Shown piece after piece: positions 12,101 to 22,329 of a stretch of DNA of 64,000 bases. The translations under genes and the position numbers were made by a program. This stretch comes from Gammaproteobacteria bacterium (lineage in GTDB: Bacteria; Pseudomonadota; Gammaproteobacteria; Pseudomonadales; Pseudohongiellaceae). Numbering within the stretch: position 1 is the stretch's first letter; every line of letters starts with the position of its first letter. The notes below the pieces were generated by a model that had not been told where the DNA came from, searched no databases, and saw only the letters and a program-made list of their open reading frames with translations. The stretch lies in contig VMDC01000022.1 of NCBI GenBank assembly GCA_008081045.1, positions 62,001 through 126,000 of the forward strand, in the 5' to 3' direction.

Positions 12101-12355
12101 CTAGCCGCCCGTCATGGGTGGGAAGAAGCCCACTTCATCACCATCAGTAATAGGTGAAGAGGTTTCTGCAAATACTTGATTTACAGATATAAGGGGCGGG
12201 TTTGGACTTTGAATCAAGTCGTTGAATGAAGAATCTGTTTCGCTTAAATGTCTGATTAAAGCCGCCACAGTTGTCAGATCCCGGGCGGTATCAAGCCGGT
12301 CTTCCCCCCTGCCCATGTGCTCCCTGATGCTCGCAAAATAGAGTACCGTAATCAT
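12101..12355 (-). CDS. moaD: Molybdopterin synthase sulfur-carrier (small) subunit MoaD
   Basis: Ubiquitin-like sulfur carrier (84 aa) that is adenylated and thiocarboxylated on its C-terminal glycine by MoeB and a sulfurtransferase, then donates sulfur in MoaE. The sequence ends GFFPPMTGG, the obligatory Gly-Gly tail, and begins with MITVLYFASIREHMG. It sits between moaC (9 nt upstream) and moaE (2 nt downstream). MoeB is not in this window. Confidence 0.96.
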   Translation of the reverse strand: MITVLYFASIREHMGRGEDRLDTARDLTTVAALIRHLSETDSSFNDLIQSPNPPLISVNQVFAETSSPITDGDEVGFFPPMTGG

Positions 12356-12364
12356 TATGCTGAT

Positions 12365-12847
12365 CTATACCGCCCGTGTGTAATGCCCGCTGCGCCCACC
12401 TGACTTCTCCAGCAAGGTGACGTCATTGATCACCATCTCTTTATCCACTGCCTTGCACATGTCATAAACCGTGAGGGCGCTGACACTTGCCGCTGTGAGC
12501 GCTTCCATTTCCACACCGGTTTGGCCGGACAGTCGGCAAGTGGCTTCGATGGTCACGCAGCTGGATTCAGCATCGAGCGCAAGATCCACCGTGACCGAGG
12601 TCAACATGAGCGGGTGGCATAGCGGTATGAGATGGCTGCACTGCTTGGCAGCCTGTATCCCGGCGATCCTGGCAACGCTCAACACATCCCCTTTCTTGTG
12701 GCTCCCGTCGTCAATCATCGCGAGTGTTTCGGCGCTCATAAACACCCGTGCCTGTGCCCTGGCGACTCGTTCCGTGCTCGCCTTACCACCGACATCGACC
12801 ATTTGCGCCTTGCCGTCAGCGTCTAAGTGCGTGAATGCTTTGCTCAT
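12365..12847 (-). CDS. moaC: Cyclic pyranopterin monophosphate synthase MoaC
   Basis: Catalyses the second half of the GTP-to-cPMP conversion after MoaA in molybdenum-cofactor synthesis. The 160-aa product carries the family motifs [51 protein letters not shown] with the catalytic KAVDKEM, and [12 protein letters not shown] at the C-terminus. It leads a moaCDE cluster and is divergent from nudJ across a 122-bp gap. MoaA and MoaB are absent nearby. Confidence 0.97.
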   Translation of the reverse strand: MSKAFTHLDADGKAQMVDVGGKASTERVARAQARVFMSAETLAMIDDGSHKKGDVLSVARIAGIQAAKQCSHLIPLCHPLMLTSVTVDLALDAESSCVTIEATCRLSGQTGVEMEALTAASVSALTVYDMCKAVDKEMVINDVTLLEKSGGRSGHYTRAV

Positions 12848-12969
12848 GAAATCGTGCTTCCTGAAAACTTAGGGGAATTATCTCTTTTTCTGTGGCCTAG
12901 CAGAAGCCGCTTTTCAAGTTACATTGGCCAGTGCTCCCCCAACATTGATAACATTTCGCATCGCAAGCC

Positions 12970-13407
12970 ATGAACCATTATCCCCACACCACCGTTGCCA
13001 CCGTCGTCCCTCAGCAGGGGCGCTTTCTCATGGTGCAGGAAAAATCCGGTGAATCTCTGGTTTACAACCAACCCGCCGGCCATGTTGAAGTCGGGGAAGG
13101 CCTGATTGCCGCCGCGGTTCGTGAAACTTTCGAGGAAACGGGCTGGCAGGTACGGGTCGAATGCCTCATTGGTATTTATTCTCATGTACATAAAGCGAAT
13201 GGAATTCATTACTTACGCCACTGTTTTCTTGCAACGCCTGAAAAGCAGACTGCTGTGACGCCACCAGATTCGGACATTGTTCAGGCGCTTTGGCTCAGCC
13301 ATGATGAGCTCAAAGCCATGCGGAATCAGCTTCGCAGTCCACTTGTCCTGCAGGCGCTGGCTGATCATGAGGCCGGACAGACTTATTCACTGGAGCTGAT
13401 CAAGTGA
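12970..13407 (+). CDS. nudJ: Nudix phosphatase NudJ
   Basis: Nudix hydrolase (145 aa). The Nudix box [23 protein letters not shown] spans about residues 37-59 and contains the metal-binding RETFEE. E. coli NudJ hydrolyses HMP pyrophosphate and nucleoside di/triphosphates. Assignment to NudJ rests on the position immediately before mnmA-hflD-purB, as in E. coli, and on overall length. The stop overlaps the mnmA start in a GTGA, pointing to translational coupling. Confidence 0.92.
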   Translation: MNHYPHTTVATVVPQQGRFLMVQEKSGESLVYNQPAGHVEVGEGLIAAAVRETFEETGWQVRVECLIGIYSHVHKANGIHYLRHCFLATPEKQTAVTPPDSDIVQALWLSHDELKAMRNQLRSPLVLQALADHEAGQTYSLELIK

Positions 13408-14528
13408 TCACGCCCACCTTGAGCGCGTCCGGGTCAAGCGAAAGCCCGAAAAAAGTCATTGTTGGCATGTCCGGCGGTGTTGATTCTTCCGTCTCAGCCT
13501 ATCTTCTGCAACAGGCGGGTCATGAAGTGAGCGGACTGTTCATGAAAAACTGGGAAGAGGACGACGGCACCGAATACTGTACCGCACAGGCCGATCTGGC
13601 CGACGCACAATCAGTTTGTGACAGCCTCGGCATAGAGCTGCTGACCGCCAATTTTGCGGCGGAGTACTGGGACAACGTTTTTGAGCATTTTCTTGCTGAA
13701 TATCGCTCTGGAAGAACCCCTAATCCTGACGTGCTCTGTAACAGGGAGATCAAATTCAAGGCTTTTCTGGACTATGCGCACTCTCTGGGGGCCGACTGTA
13801 TAGCGACCGGTCATTACGTCCAGCGTGTCGATGAGGGCAGTCGAAGTTATTTGCATAAAGGCGTCGATGTGAATAAAGATCAGACGTATTTCCTCTGCGA
13901 AATCACTGAAGAAAATGTAGGTAATACTCTGTTTCCAATCGGTAATTTAGAAAAATCAGAAGTCAGGAGGATTGCTGCTGACTTGCAGTTAGCCACCTCC
14001 AGGAAAAAAGACAGCACCGGCATATGTTTCATCGGCGAGCGCAAATTTAAGGATTTTCTGAGCACCTATTTGCCGGCCCAACCCGGGCGGATCGAAAGCC
14101 TGAACGGTGAGTTTCTGGGAGAACACGGTGGTTTGATGTACTACACACTGGGGCAACGGCAGGGCCTGGGCATAGGTGGCCGGGCAGGTTGCGCCGAAGA
14201 GCCCTGGTATGTCGTCGCTAAAGACTTAAGAAATAACCTGCTAATCGTGGCGCAAGGCAATGAAAATAATACACTTTATTCAAGAAGCGTCACGGCTTTA
14301 GAAGGCGCCTGGATAGATCAGCAGGGCCCGGATTTTCCGTTTCGCTGTCACGCAAAATTACGATACAGACAGCCAGATCAGCCGTGCCACGTCAGCCAGG
14401 ATACGGCCGGCAAACTGAAAGTCTTATTTGACGCGCCTCAGCGGGCGGTGACGCCGGGGCAATACGTCGTATTCTATGACGGTGAACGCTGTCTCGGCGG
14501 CGCTGTAGTGGACTCCTATGAGCGCTGA
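13404..14528 (+). CDS. mnmA: tRNA-specific 2-thiouridylase MnmA
   Basis: ATP-dependent enzyme that puts the 2-thio group on U34 of tRNA-Lys, -Glu and -Gln with sulfur relayed by the Tus proteins. The PP-loop [15 protein letters not shown] is near residues 22-36; the two catalytic cysteines are in [12 protein letters not shown] (about residue 112) and [13 protein letters not shown] (about 208). The start is a GTG at 13404 overlapping the nudJ stop, and the end overlaps hflD by 11 nt. Length 374 is normal. Confidence 0.97.
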   Translation: MITPTLSASGSSESPKKVIVGMSGGVDSSVSAYLLQQAGHEVSGLFMKNWEEDDGTEYCTAQADLADAQSVCDSLGIELLTANFAAEYWDNVFEHFLAEYRSGRTPNPDVLCNREIKFKAFLDYAHSLGADCIATGHYVQRVDEGSRSYLHKGVDVNKDQTYFLCEITEENVGNTLFPIGNLEKSEVRRIAADLQLATSRKKDSTGICFIGERKFKDFLSTYLPAQPGRIESLNGEFLGEHGGLMYYTLGQRQGLGIGGRAGCAEEPWYVVAKDLRNNLLIVAQGNENNTLYSRSVTALEGAWIDQQGPDFPFRCHAKLRYRQPDQPCHVSQDTAGKLKVLFDAPQRAVTPGQYVVFYDGERCLGGAVVDSYER

Positions 14529-15189
14529 CAGCTTACAGAGCCCGCAATTACAAACCTTGACCCTGTCTGCTGTCGTGCAGTCGGCGCAACTGGTTCGCGC
14601 ACTGGCCCATACGGGCAGTGCACCCTTTCCCGCAATAAAAGCATTGATCGACCCGCTCTTCGCACTGAACGCCCCTTCTTTCAACACCATCTTCCCGGAT
14701 CTTCGCTTGGCCCGACCCGGTCTGGAATGGCTCACAGTGCAGGCGCGACAACGCCGCTCCGTAGAAAACGATGAAGTCCTGCGCTACACAAGAAACCTGT
14801 TGTTGCTGCAAACGAAGCTGATGGCGGATACCGACATGCAGTCGAGGCTTGGCAGGAGGCTTCAGTCAATCAGCCCACTTTCTGCTCCGTATTCAGACCC
14901 ACATAGGCAAACATCTGCTGAGCCCGTTGGGTTGCATGAGACTGAGCGCAGTTTTGAGGCGCTGGCGACCCTGTATCAGGATACAATAAGCACGCTTCCC
15001 TTCCGCATCCAGGTACAGGGGAAAGTTGAACATCTGCAGGACGAGAGAATCGCCAATCGGATACGCGCCCTACTTTTAGCCGGTATTCGGTTTGCCGTGC
15101 TGTGGCACCAGATAGGAGGCCGGCCATGGCATTTGTTCGTATTGCGTGGCCGGATCAATCGTATTGCGACTTCGATGCTTGAAAATTAG
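14518..15189 (+). CDS. hflD: High-frequency lysogenization protein HflD homolog
   Basis: HflD-family helical protein (223 aa). In E. coli HflD is a peripheral membrane protein that sequesters the lambda CII activator, and its normal cell role is unclear. The identity rests on the conserved position between mnmA and purB, matching length, and the C-terminal [21 protein letters not shown] and LFVLRGRI segments typical of the family. It overlaps mnmA by 11 nt and ends 21 nt before purB, so the nudJ-purB genes form one operon. Confidence 0.9.
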   Translation: MSADSLQSPQLQTLTLSAVVQSAQLVRALAHTGSAPFPAIKALIDPLFALNAPSFNTIFPDLRLARPGLEWLTVQARQRRSVENDEVLRYTRNLLLLQTKLMADTDMQSRLGRRLQSISPLSAPYSDPHRQTSAEPVGLHETERSFEALATLYQDTISTLPFRIQVQGKVEHLQDERIANRIRALLLAGIRFAVLWHQIGGRPWHLFVLRGRINRIATSMLEN

Positions 15190-16587
<1,398 letters not shown>

Positions 16588-16596
16588 ACAGGCGGT

Positions 16597-17787
16597 ATGC
16601 TCAAGCCCAATTTTGATCAAGCCGAATTTCTGAAAGATTATTGGCAGCAAAAACCGATACTTATTAAGAATTTCTTTAGTAATTTCGAAGATTATACCAA
16701 TCCGGAAGAGTTACTCGAAATCGCCTGTATCAATGCAGTAGACAGTCGCATCGTCACGACTCGGCCTGAATATTGTGTTGCCGAGCGCTATTCCCTGACT
16801 CAGGGCCCGTTTGACGCCGACTCCCCCCTGCCCGCCCTAACGGAAAAGAACTGGAGTTTGCTCGTTCAGTCAGCAGAACTATGGATTCCAGATCTGCAGG
16901 AGATGATCCGAGCCTTTGGCTTTCTGCCCCGTTGGCGTATCGAAGACATCATGGTGTCGTTAGCCACTCAGGGTGGCGGTGTCGGTCCCCATTTTGATCA
17001 ATACGATGTCTTCCTTGTCCAGGGCCTTGGTCAGCGCACTTGGTGTATCGGTGAGCGTATCGACCTGACGGCACCGCATACATCGCTGCCAGACACTGCT
17101 TCAGGCTTAAACCTCATCGATGAATTTGAAGTAAATCAGCAATTTATCGTGGAAAGCGGGGATGTTCTCTATATTCCTCCGGGCTACACCCACTGGGGAA
17201 TTTCCCAAACTCCGAGTCTCTGCTACTCGGTAGGTTTCAGAGCCCCTTCCAATGCGGAAATGATCGAATCTTTCAGCAATCGGGTGATGGAACTGCTGAC
17301 TGAGTCGCAGCGGCTGACTGATCATACGACTCCGCCAATGCGGGACAGCGCCGAAATTACCGCAAAGGACTGGCAGCATGCGTGGGAGGTGGTTGCTGGC
17401 CACCTGGCAAACAAGGGCGCCTTTTTACGGGCATTCGGTAGTCTGGTAACGGAAGCCAAATCGCCCGAGTTTATCGAACCGCTCGACGATGAGGTTCATA
17501 TTGAGGAATTGCTCGCCTTCAGGGGACCAACAGTAGAGCTGGTGAGAAATCCGGCGTCAAGACTTGCTTATGCCGTCCAGGCAGACTCCGACCCCTTGTT
17601 GCTATTCGTTGATGGCGAGAGCTATGAGCTTGACAGAATTTGCCTGCCTGCGGTCAGGGCGCTGTGTGCTGATGAGCCGGAAAACCTGTTTGACATTTCA
17701 GTCCTCTGGCAGACGGACGAAAGTCGGGCCCTGATCTGCCGGTTGGTGCAAAGCGGCGCACTCTGGCTGACAGAAAGGGAAGATTAA
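16597..17787 (+). CDS. roxA: Ribosomal oxygenase RoxA (50S L16 arginine hydroxylase family)
   Basis: JmjC-type Fe(II)/2-oxoglutarate oxygenase; E. coli YcfD/RoxA hydroxylates an arginine of ribosomal protein L16. The metal triad is visible as HxD in GPHFDQYDVFLVQG (about residues 132-134) and the distal His in PPGYTHWGISQ (about 199). The remaining C-terminal half forms the dimerisation and winged-helix region of the family, giving 396 aa against about 373 in E. coli. It starts 9 nt after purB, so it is probably the last gene of the nudJ-purB operon. A 65-bp gap with thrH follows, with no clear terminator. Confidence 0.93.
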   Translation: MLKPNFDQAEFLKDYWQQKPILIKNFFSNFEDYTNPEELLEIACINAVDSRIVTTRPEYCVAERYSLTQGPFDADSPLPALTEKNWSLLVQSAELWIPDLQEMIRAFGFLPRWRIEDIMVSLATQGGGVGPHFDQYDVFLVQGLGQRTWCIGERIDLTAPHTSLPDTASGLNLIDEFEVNQQFIVESGDVLYIPPGYTHWGISQTPSLCYSVGFRAPSNAEMIESFSNRVMELLTESQRLTDHTTPPMRDSAEITAKDWQHAWEVVAGHLANKGAFLRAFGSLVTEAKSPEFIEPLDDEVHIEELLAFRGPTVELVRNPASRLAYAVQADSDPLLLFVDGESYELDRICLPAVRALCADEPENLFDISVLWQTDESRALICRLVQSGALWLTERED

Positions 17788-17852
17788 CGCCGGTTCGGGA
17801 GTCTGGCTCCTGTGTTCAAGCGCCTGAGCGGACCCTGGCGCCCGTAACGGCA

Positions 17853-18467
17853 CTAATTCAGATCACGCGTGCTGGCGGCAATGAATTGCTGCTTAAGTGC
17901 GTCATAGCTTGTCACAGAGGGAAACTGAGGGAATTCGGCAATGACATTGTCCGGAGCCCGAAACAGAATACCCGCATCAGCTTCAGCCAGCATCGTTGTG
18001 TCATTATAGGAATCGCCTGCGGCGATCACCCGAAAGTTAAGCCCATGAAAAGCTTTAACGCATTGCCTCTTGGGGTCTTCCTGGCGCAATTTGTAATCAA
18101 CAATATAGCCTTGCTCATCAGTGATCAGGCGATGGCAAAACAAGGTCGGAAAGTCTAACTGACGCATCAGCGGGTGAGAGAATTCATAGAAAGTGTCAGA
18201 TAAAATAATGAGTTGGAAATGTGACTTCAACCAACTGACGAACTCAGTGGCCCCTTCAAGCGGGCTCATCGTCGCAATGACCTCGTGAATGTCTGGCAAG
18301 CCGAGCTTGTGCTGATTGAGAATATCCAAACGCTGTCTCATCAGGACGTTGTAATCCGGGATATCCCGAGTTGTGGCTTTGAGCTCGTCAATGCCGGTTT
18401 TTTCGGCAAAACCAATCCAGATTTCCGGGATAAGCACACCCTCTAAATCTAAGCAGGCCAGTTCCAT
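17853..18467 (-). CDS. thrH: Phosphoserine phosphatase / homoserine phosphotransferase ThrH
   Basis: HAD-superfamily phosphatase (204 aa). Pseudomonas ThrH dephosphorylates phosphoserine and can move the phosphate to homoserine. HAD motif I is ACLDLEGVLIPEIWI with Asp-7/Glu-9, motif II is VILSDT-like (IILSDTFYEFSHPLM), and motif IV is AAGDSYNDTTMLAEA. The near full-length resemblance to Pseudomonas ThrH separates it from SerB. An AAGGAG ribosome site stands about 10 nt before the ATG at 18467. It is transcribed alone, after a 398-bp gene-free gap. Confidence 0.93.
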   Translation of the reverse strand: MELACLDLEGVLIPEIWIGFAEKTGIDELKATTRDIPDYNVLMRQRLDILNQHKLGLPDIHEVIATMSPLEGATEFVSWLKSHFQLIILSDTFYEFSHPLMRQLDFPTLFCHRLITDEQGYIVDYKLRQEDPKRQCVKAFHGLNFRVIAAGDSYNDTTMLAEADAGILFRAPDNVIAEFPQFPSVTSYDALKQQFIAASTRDLN

Positions 18468-18865
18468 TGAATCAATCTCCTTATGTGAGTCCAGAGTTAC
18501 GGCAAGCCGGCTGAAGCGTTAGCGGGAAGTGAGGGGCGCCTCACCAAAAACCGCGACTGCTAGGCTGAGAGAGCCAAAAGGTAGCAAATTCAAGCGATTT
18601 TGGCATGCAATACCGCATGAGTCTGACCCCGGATCCAACCAGACCCGGTTCGCGGCGGACAATATCGATAAGCCAGAGAAAGAAACATGCTGCCCATTTA
18701 CCCAGTCTAAACCTCTAATTAATCGAGTGTTTTTCACGTGGAACATGAGCCGTGTCAGCGTGGAACATTGACACAGATGCGCACTCATTGGGCGTAATTA
18801 GTCCGCACATTCGTTTATCGCGGGAATCCAATAGACAGGACCTGAGAAAATCAGCACGCGGACTA
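18468..18865. other. Gene-free gap between thrH and the 5'-nucleotidase gene
   Basis: About 400 bp with no convincing coding sequence. It should contain the thrH promoter. It holds a 6-bp inverted repeat (GTGAGG/CCTCAC, 18529-18544) without a T-tract, a parS-like palindrome (18730-18745), and a second copy of the ten bases CGTGGAACAT 22 bp further on (18759-18768). It also holds a widely spaced inverted repeat (AGTCCGC near 18799 and GCGGACT near 18858). Confidence 0.5.
18730..18745. promoter_or_regulatory. parS-like near-palindrome
   Basis: TTTTTCACGTGGAACA matches the bacterial parS consensus TGTTTCACGTGAAACA at 14 of 16 positions, and its right half equals the GTGGAACA half of Pseudomonas-type parS. 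It lies in a gene-free gap. The left half is imperfect and no parA/parB is nearby, so it may be a weak site, another regulator's operator, or chance. Confidence 0.35.
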
Positions 18866-19783
18866 CTACGAATTGGCGACACCATGCGGAACATGCCCGG
18901 TTGCCACATGATGACGGGCAGATTCACAGTGTCCCTGCTGGTCATCAAAAAAAACGTCTGCGTCGAAAGCCTGGAGAAACTCACCTTTGGACAGACCTCC
19001 TAGAAAAAGCGACTCGTCGATCCGGATGTCCCAGGCGCGTAAGGTGCGCACTACCCGCTCATGTGCCGGCGCCGCTCTTGCAGTGACCAGACACGTTCTG
19101 ATGGGCGACTCACCGGAAGGAAAAGCGCGCTGGAGTTGTTGTAAGGCGTGCAAGAAAGGCTTGAAGGGCCCGCCGGCCAGCGGCTGATTCGCCGAATCAC
19201 GTTCATTCTTAGTAAAAGCTTCTAGGCCTTTATTTTTAAATATTTTTTCCGACTCATCTGAGAATAGTACCGCGTCCCCATCGAAGGCGATTTTCAGGAT
19301 CTGCTCATTGGTATTGCTTTTCACTGACGGCAGGATTGTCGCTGCAGCGACACCCAGTTCCAGTGCTTGCCGGACATCTGCTCCGTCGGTAGATAAAAAC
19401 AAATGACTGTTGAAAGCCGAGATATAGCGATAAGGGCTGTCCCCGCCACAAAATGCAGCACGCGTGATGTTCAGGTGATAATGCTCAATGGAATTGAACA
19501 CCCTGAGCCCGGTATCCGCACTATTTCGAGACAGCAAAATGACCTCAACCGGGGCCCCCTCAACCAGTTGGTTAAGATTCAGCAATTTCTCTACCAGATG
19601 AAAAGCCACTCCCGGCTGCAAGGGCTCATCCTCGTGTTCAATCTGGTATTGCTGATAAGCAGCGAGGCCTTCCTGCTCATAAACCGCATGGCTATCGGCA
19701 AGGTCGAACAGTGCTCGAGATGAAATGGCAATGACGAGCGGATCAATTCCAGGAGAGGTCACGGGAAGCACCCAGCACAACAA
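18866..19783 (-). CDS. Cytosolic 5'-nucleotidase (PF06189-type)
   Basis: HAD-related cytosolic 5'-nucleotidase, a family that includes eukaryotic cN-I and dephosphorylates nucleoside monophosphates. Recognisable blocks are SSRALFDLADSHAVY near the N-terminus, PVEVILLSRNSADTGLRVFNS, ILKIAFDGDAVLFSDESE (the HAD-like Asp motif) and SLFLGGLSKGEFLQAFDADVFFDDQ. The frame opens with a TTG at 19783, and in-frame GTG codons at 19771 and 19762 are alternatives. No good ribosome site selects one, so the start is uncertain by several residues. It stands alone between thrH and msrA on the same strand. Substrate preference is unknown. Confidence 0.85.
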   Translation of the reverse strand: MLCWVLPVTSPGIDPLVIAISSRALFDLADSHAVYEQEGLAAYQQYQIEHEDEPLQPGVAFHLVEKLLNLNQLVEGAPVEVILLSRNSADTGLRVFNSIEHYHLNITRAAFCGGDSPYRYISAFNSHLFLSTDGADVRQALELGVAAATILPSVKSNTNEQILKIAFDGDAVLFSDESEKIFKNKGLEAFTKNERDSANQPLAGGPFKPFLHALQQLQRAFPSGESPIRTCLVTARAAPAHERVVRTLRAWDIRIDESLFLGGLSKGEFLQAFDADVFFDDQQGHCESARHHVATGHVPHGVANS

Positions 19784-19875
19784 AATACAGACAGTCTATC
19801 AGAGGACGCGGCTAGCCGCTCAGTTAACGGGCTCACCCGGCGCCTATCCTCTGCAAGTTTGCTGAATAGGAACAG

Positions 19876-20529
19876 CTAGGCGTCAGAGTTTGGGGCATAG
19901 CAAACGCCCGTCCCCGCGAGCCCACAGTAGCCTCCGGGGTTTTTCGCGAGATACTGCTGATGGTAATCTTCAGCATAATAAAAATCACTTAACTCTCTGA
20001 CTTCAGTCGTAATATTACCAAGTGATTTTGCGCGCAATGCCTGTTGAAAATGCGCCAGACTCGCCGTGGCTTGATCACACTGCTGGCTGTCGGTCCAATA
20101 GATGGCGGAGCGATACTGGGTGCCGAGATCATTACCTTGTCGCATGCCTTGAGTAGGATCATGGGCTTCCCAAAATGCAGCGAGCAGCTGCTCATAGGAG
20201 ATAATTGTGGGATCGTAGAAAACCAGAACAACCTCGGTATGCCCTGTTTTGCCGCTACACACATCTTCATAACTTGGGTTTTTCGTTAAGCCTCCCGCAT
20301 AGCCCACCGCCGTGCTGAACACTCCGGGCAATTCCCAGAAAAGACGCTCTGCTCCCCAAAAGCACCCCAAGCCAAATACGGCCTTTCGGAGATTGGCCGG
20401 CACAGGTTCTTCGATAGGATTCCCATTCACAAAGTGTTCACGGCAAAACTGGTTGGGATAGGCACGGTCGGGTATTGCGGTCTCCGCTGTTGGCAGTTCA
20501 ACGGGTTTCTTACTCATTCCGAATAACAT
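19876..20529 (-). CDS. msrA: Peptide-methionine (S)-S-oxide reductase MsrA
   Basis: Repairs the S-epimer of oxidised methionine using thioredoxin. The catalytic motif [13 protein letters not shown] places the nucleophilic Cys near residue 54; the resolving cysteines are toward the C-terminus in [17 protein letters not shown]. The 217-aa length and the N-terminal extension match E. coli-type MsrA. An AGAGGAAAG ribosome site precedes the ATG at 20529. The partner MsrB is not in the window. Confidence 0.97.
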   Translation of the reverse strand: MLFGMSKKPVELPTAETAIPDRAYPNQFCREHFVNGNPIEEPVPANLRKAVFGLGCFWGAERLFWELPGVFSTAVGYAGGLTKNPSYEDVCSGKTGHTEVVLVFYDPTIISYEQLLAAFWEAHDPTQGMRQGNDLGTQYRSAIYWTDSQQCDQATASLAHFQQALRAKSLGNITTEVRELSDFYYAEDYHQQYLAKNPGGYCGLAGTGVCYAPNSDA

Positions 20530-20878
20530 CTTGTCTTTCCTCTTTAATACTCAGCATCCTGATCTGCATCACCGGAAGCCGGTCTTTCGCCGTAGAAGCG
20601 TATTCGATCAAGGTTTGCGGCACAAAATCTTCAGCTGGTCCGCGTGAGTGACGATGCGCGGGCGAAACCACAATACAGGACCGGAGGCACATCTCGGCCC
20701 TTCTACACGCCCACCCTGTTAATTCTCAGTAGTGCGTTGTGAGAACCGAATCAGGGTCGTGTCAGGCTGCCTCTCTTTACTCGCCACAGGTTCACGATTG
20801 CATTTAACACATGACGCCTGCGATGATAGACCGGATTACCTTAATTACGACTATATTCTAAAACAAAGCGGTTAACCG
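20530..20878. other. Gene-free divergent spacer between msrA and the epoxide-hydrolase gene
   Basis: This 349-bp gap lies between msrA (minus) and the epoxide-hydrolase-like gene (plus). AT-rich sequence including TATATT near 20850 might be a -10 for the plus-strand gene, but no matching -35 stands out. No repeat or RNA gene was recognised. Confidence 0.4.
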
Positions 20879-22294
20879 ATGATGATTTCGCGACATCCAG
20901 TTCACGACAGCCCGGTGATTTTTGCTGACACGCCAGCGTGCCATGTGGCTCATGAGCCTGACCCATCGAAAAGGACTTGGGGTGGCGCCTTTTTGAAGGA
21001 CCTCCTGTTCGCGTTCGTGTTTACAGTAGTGACGTGTCAATCTTCTGCAGCCCCGGATACTATACAAGTCATGTCACCTGAAACACTGAATCAAGTCCCT
21101 AACAGAGAGAACACTGAACCCTTGGCGGCGAACCCTGACACTATCAGGCCGTTTGAAATCAACGTCGATGAAGCTGCGATTGCAGATTTGCATGCCCGCC
21201 TGGCGCTGACCCGATTGCCAGATCAGATACCCGGTACCAGCTGGGAGTATGGTACTGAACTGAGCTACCTTGACGAATTGCTGGGCTATTGGCAATCAGA
21301 ATTTGACTGGCCTGCACAGCAGGACGCTCTGAATAAGTTCGATCACTATAAAACCCTTCTGGACGATATCGATCTCCACTTCATCCATCAAAGATCTGAT
21401 CGGGCCGATGCGATCCCACTGTTACTGGTCCATGGATGGCCGGGATCTGTCAGTGAATTTCAGAAAATCATCCCGGCACTGACCAACCCTGAACAGCATG
21501 GCGGCAATTCGAGCGATGCCTTTCACGTTATTGCTCCATCGCTACCCGGTTTCGGCTTTTCCTCTGCGCCAGGCACTCCGGGTTTCGGCCCTGAGCAGAT
21601 GGCTCAGACCTTTGCAGCTTTGATGGAGCGGTTGGGATATGAGCGTTATGCACTTGCCGGGGGCGACTGGGGGGCAATCATTAATCGCCATCTCGCAAAT
21701 CATTATCCCGAGCGCCTGATTGGCCTGCATTCAAACATGATCCTCGCGAATCCGCCTGCCGATGCGGCCCGTCGGGATGCCGTTCCTGCAGATGAAGCGG
21801 CGAGAGTCGAGGCCAGACGGTCCTTTATGTTGAATGAGGTAGGCTATCAGCAGATTCAAGGCACCAAACCGCAGACACTGGGTTATGGCTTAAATGACTC
21901 GCCCGCCGGACTGGCGGCATGGATCGTCGAAAAATTTCACGGCTGGAGCGATTTGCCGCAGGGCCCTGACGGCGACCTCGACAACAATTTTACCAAAGAT
22001 GAACTTCTGACCAATATTTCAATCTACTGGTTCACCAACAGCATTACCTCGTCGACGCGGATTTACTACGAGAACCGCAATCGCACTCCCCTGAAACCGA
22101 TGGAATTCATCAATGTCCCAACGGGTGCCGCCATCTTTCCTGCAGAGATTTACATTCTGCCGAGAGCCTGGGTAGAGGAAGCCTACGATCTGCGGCACTG
22201 GACCGTCATGCCAAAAGGCGGTCACTTCGCAGCACTTGAGCAGCCCGAATTTTATGTTAATGATTTGCGGAATTTCTATCGCTTACTGCGATGA
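20879..22294 (+). CDS. Exported epoxide-hydrolase-family alpha/beta hydrolase
   Basis: Contains the epoxide hydrolase N-terminal (EHN) domain (RPFEINVDEAAIADLHARLA, about residues 95-200) followed by an alpha/beta hydrolase fold. Catalytic elements are the oxyanion motif LVHGWPGSVSEF near residue 184, the nucleophile Asp in LAGGDWGAII near 262 and the base His in PKGGHFAALEQP near 447. A hydrophobic stretch (LLFAFVFTVVT then CQSSAAPD) looks like a signal peptide. The listed ATG gives a 38-residue prefix before it; an in-frame TTG at 20993, with GGGGTGG upstream, would yield a compact signal peptide. Substrate is unknown; some members act on terpenoid or juvenile-hormone-like epoxides. It may be co-transcribed with the AbgT carrier 35 bp downstream. 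Confidence 0.82.
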   Translation: MMISRHPVHDSPVIFADTPACHVAHEPDPSKRTWGGAFLKDLLFAFVFTVVTCQSSAAPDTIQVMSPETLNQVPNRENTEPLAANPDTIRPFEINVDEAAIADLHARLALTRLPDQIPGTSWEYGTELSYLDELLGYWQSEFDWPAQQDALNKFDHYKTLLDDIDLHFIHQRSDRADAIPLLLVHGWPGSVSEFQKIIPALTNPEQHGGNSSDAFHVIAPSLPGFGFSSAPGTPGFGPEQMAQTFAALMERLGYERYALAGGDWGAIINRHLANHYPERLIGLHSNMILANPPADAARRDAVPADEAARVEARRSFMLNEVGYQQIQGTKPQTLGYGLNDSPAGLAAWIVEKFHGWSDLPQGPDGDLDNNFTKDELLTNISIYWFTNSITSSTRIYYENRNRTPLKPMEFINVPTGAAIFPAEIYILPRAWVEEAYDLRHWTVMPKGGHFAALEQPEFYVNDLRNFYRLLR

Positions 22295-22329
22295 ACCGCT
22301 GTTCATCGCGACTCGCTTGAGGCCACAAC

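Noticed and set aside
18529-18544. 6-bp inverted repeat GTGAGG/CCTCAC upstream of thrH
   Set aside because: No T-tract and short stem; no function can be supported.
20510-20692. 60-codon minus-strand frame just upstream of and overlapping msrA
   Set aside because: A weak AAGGG stands before the ATG and the second half looks protein-like, but there is no recognisable family and it overlaps msrA by 20 nt; not enough to call a gene.
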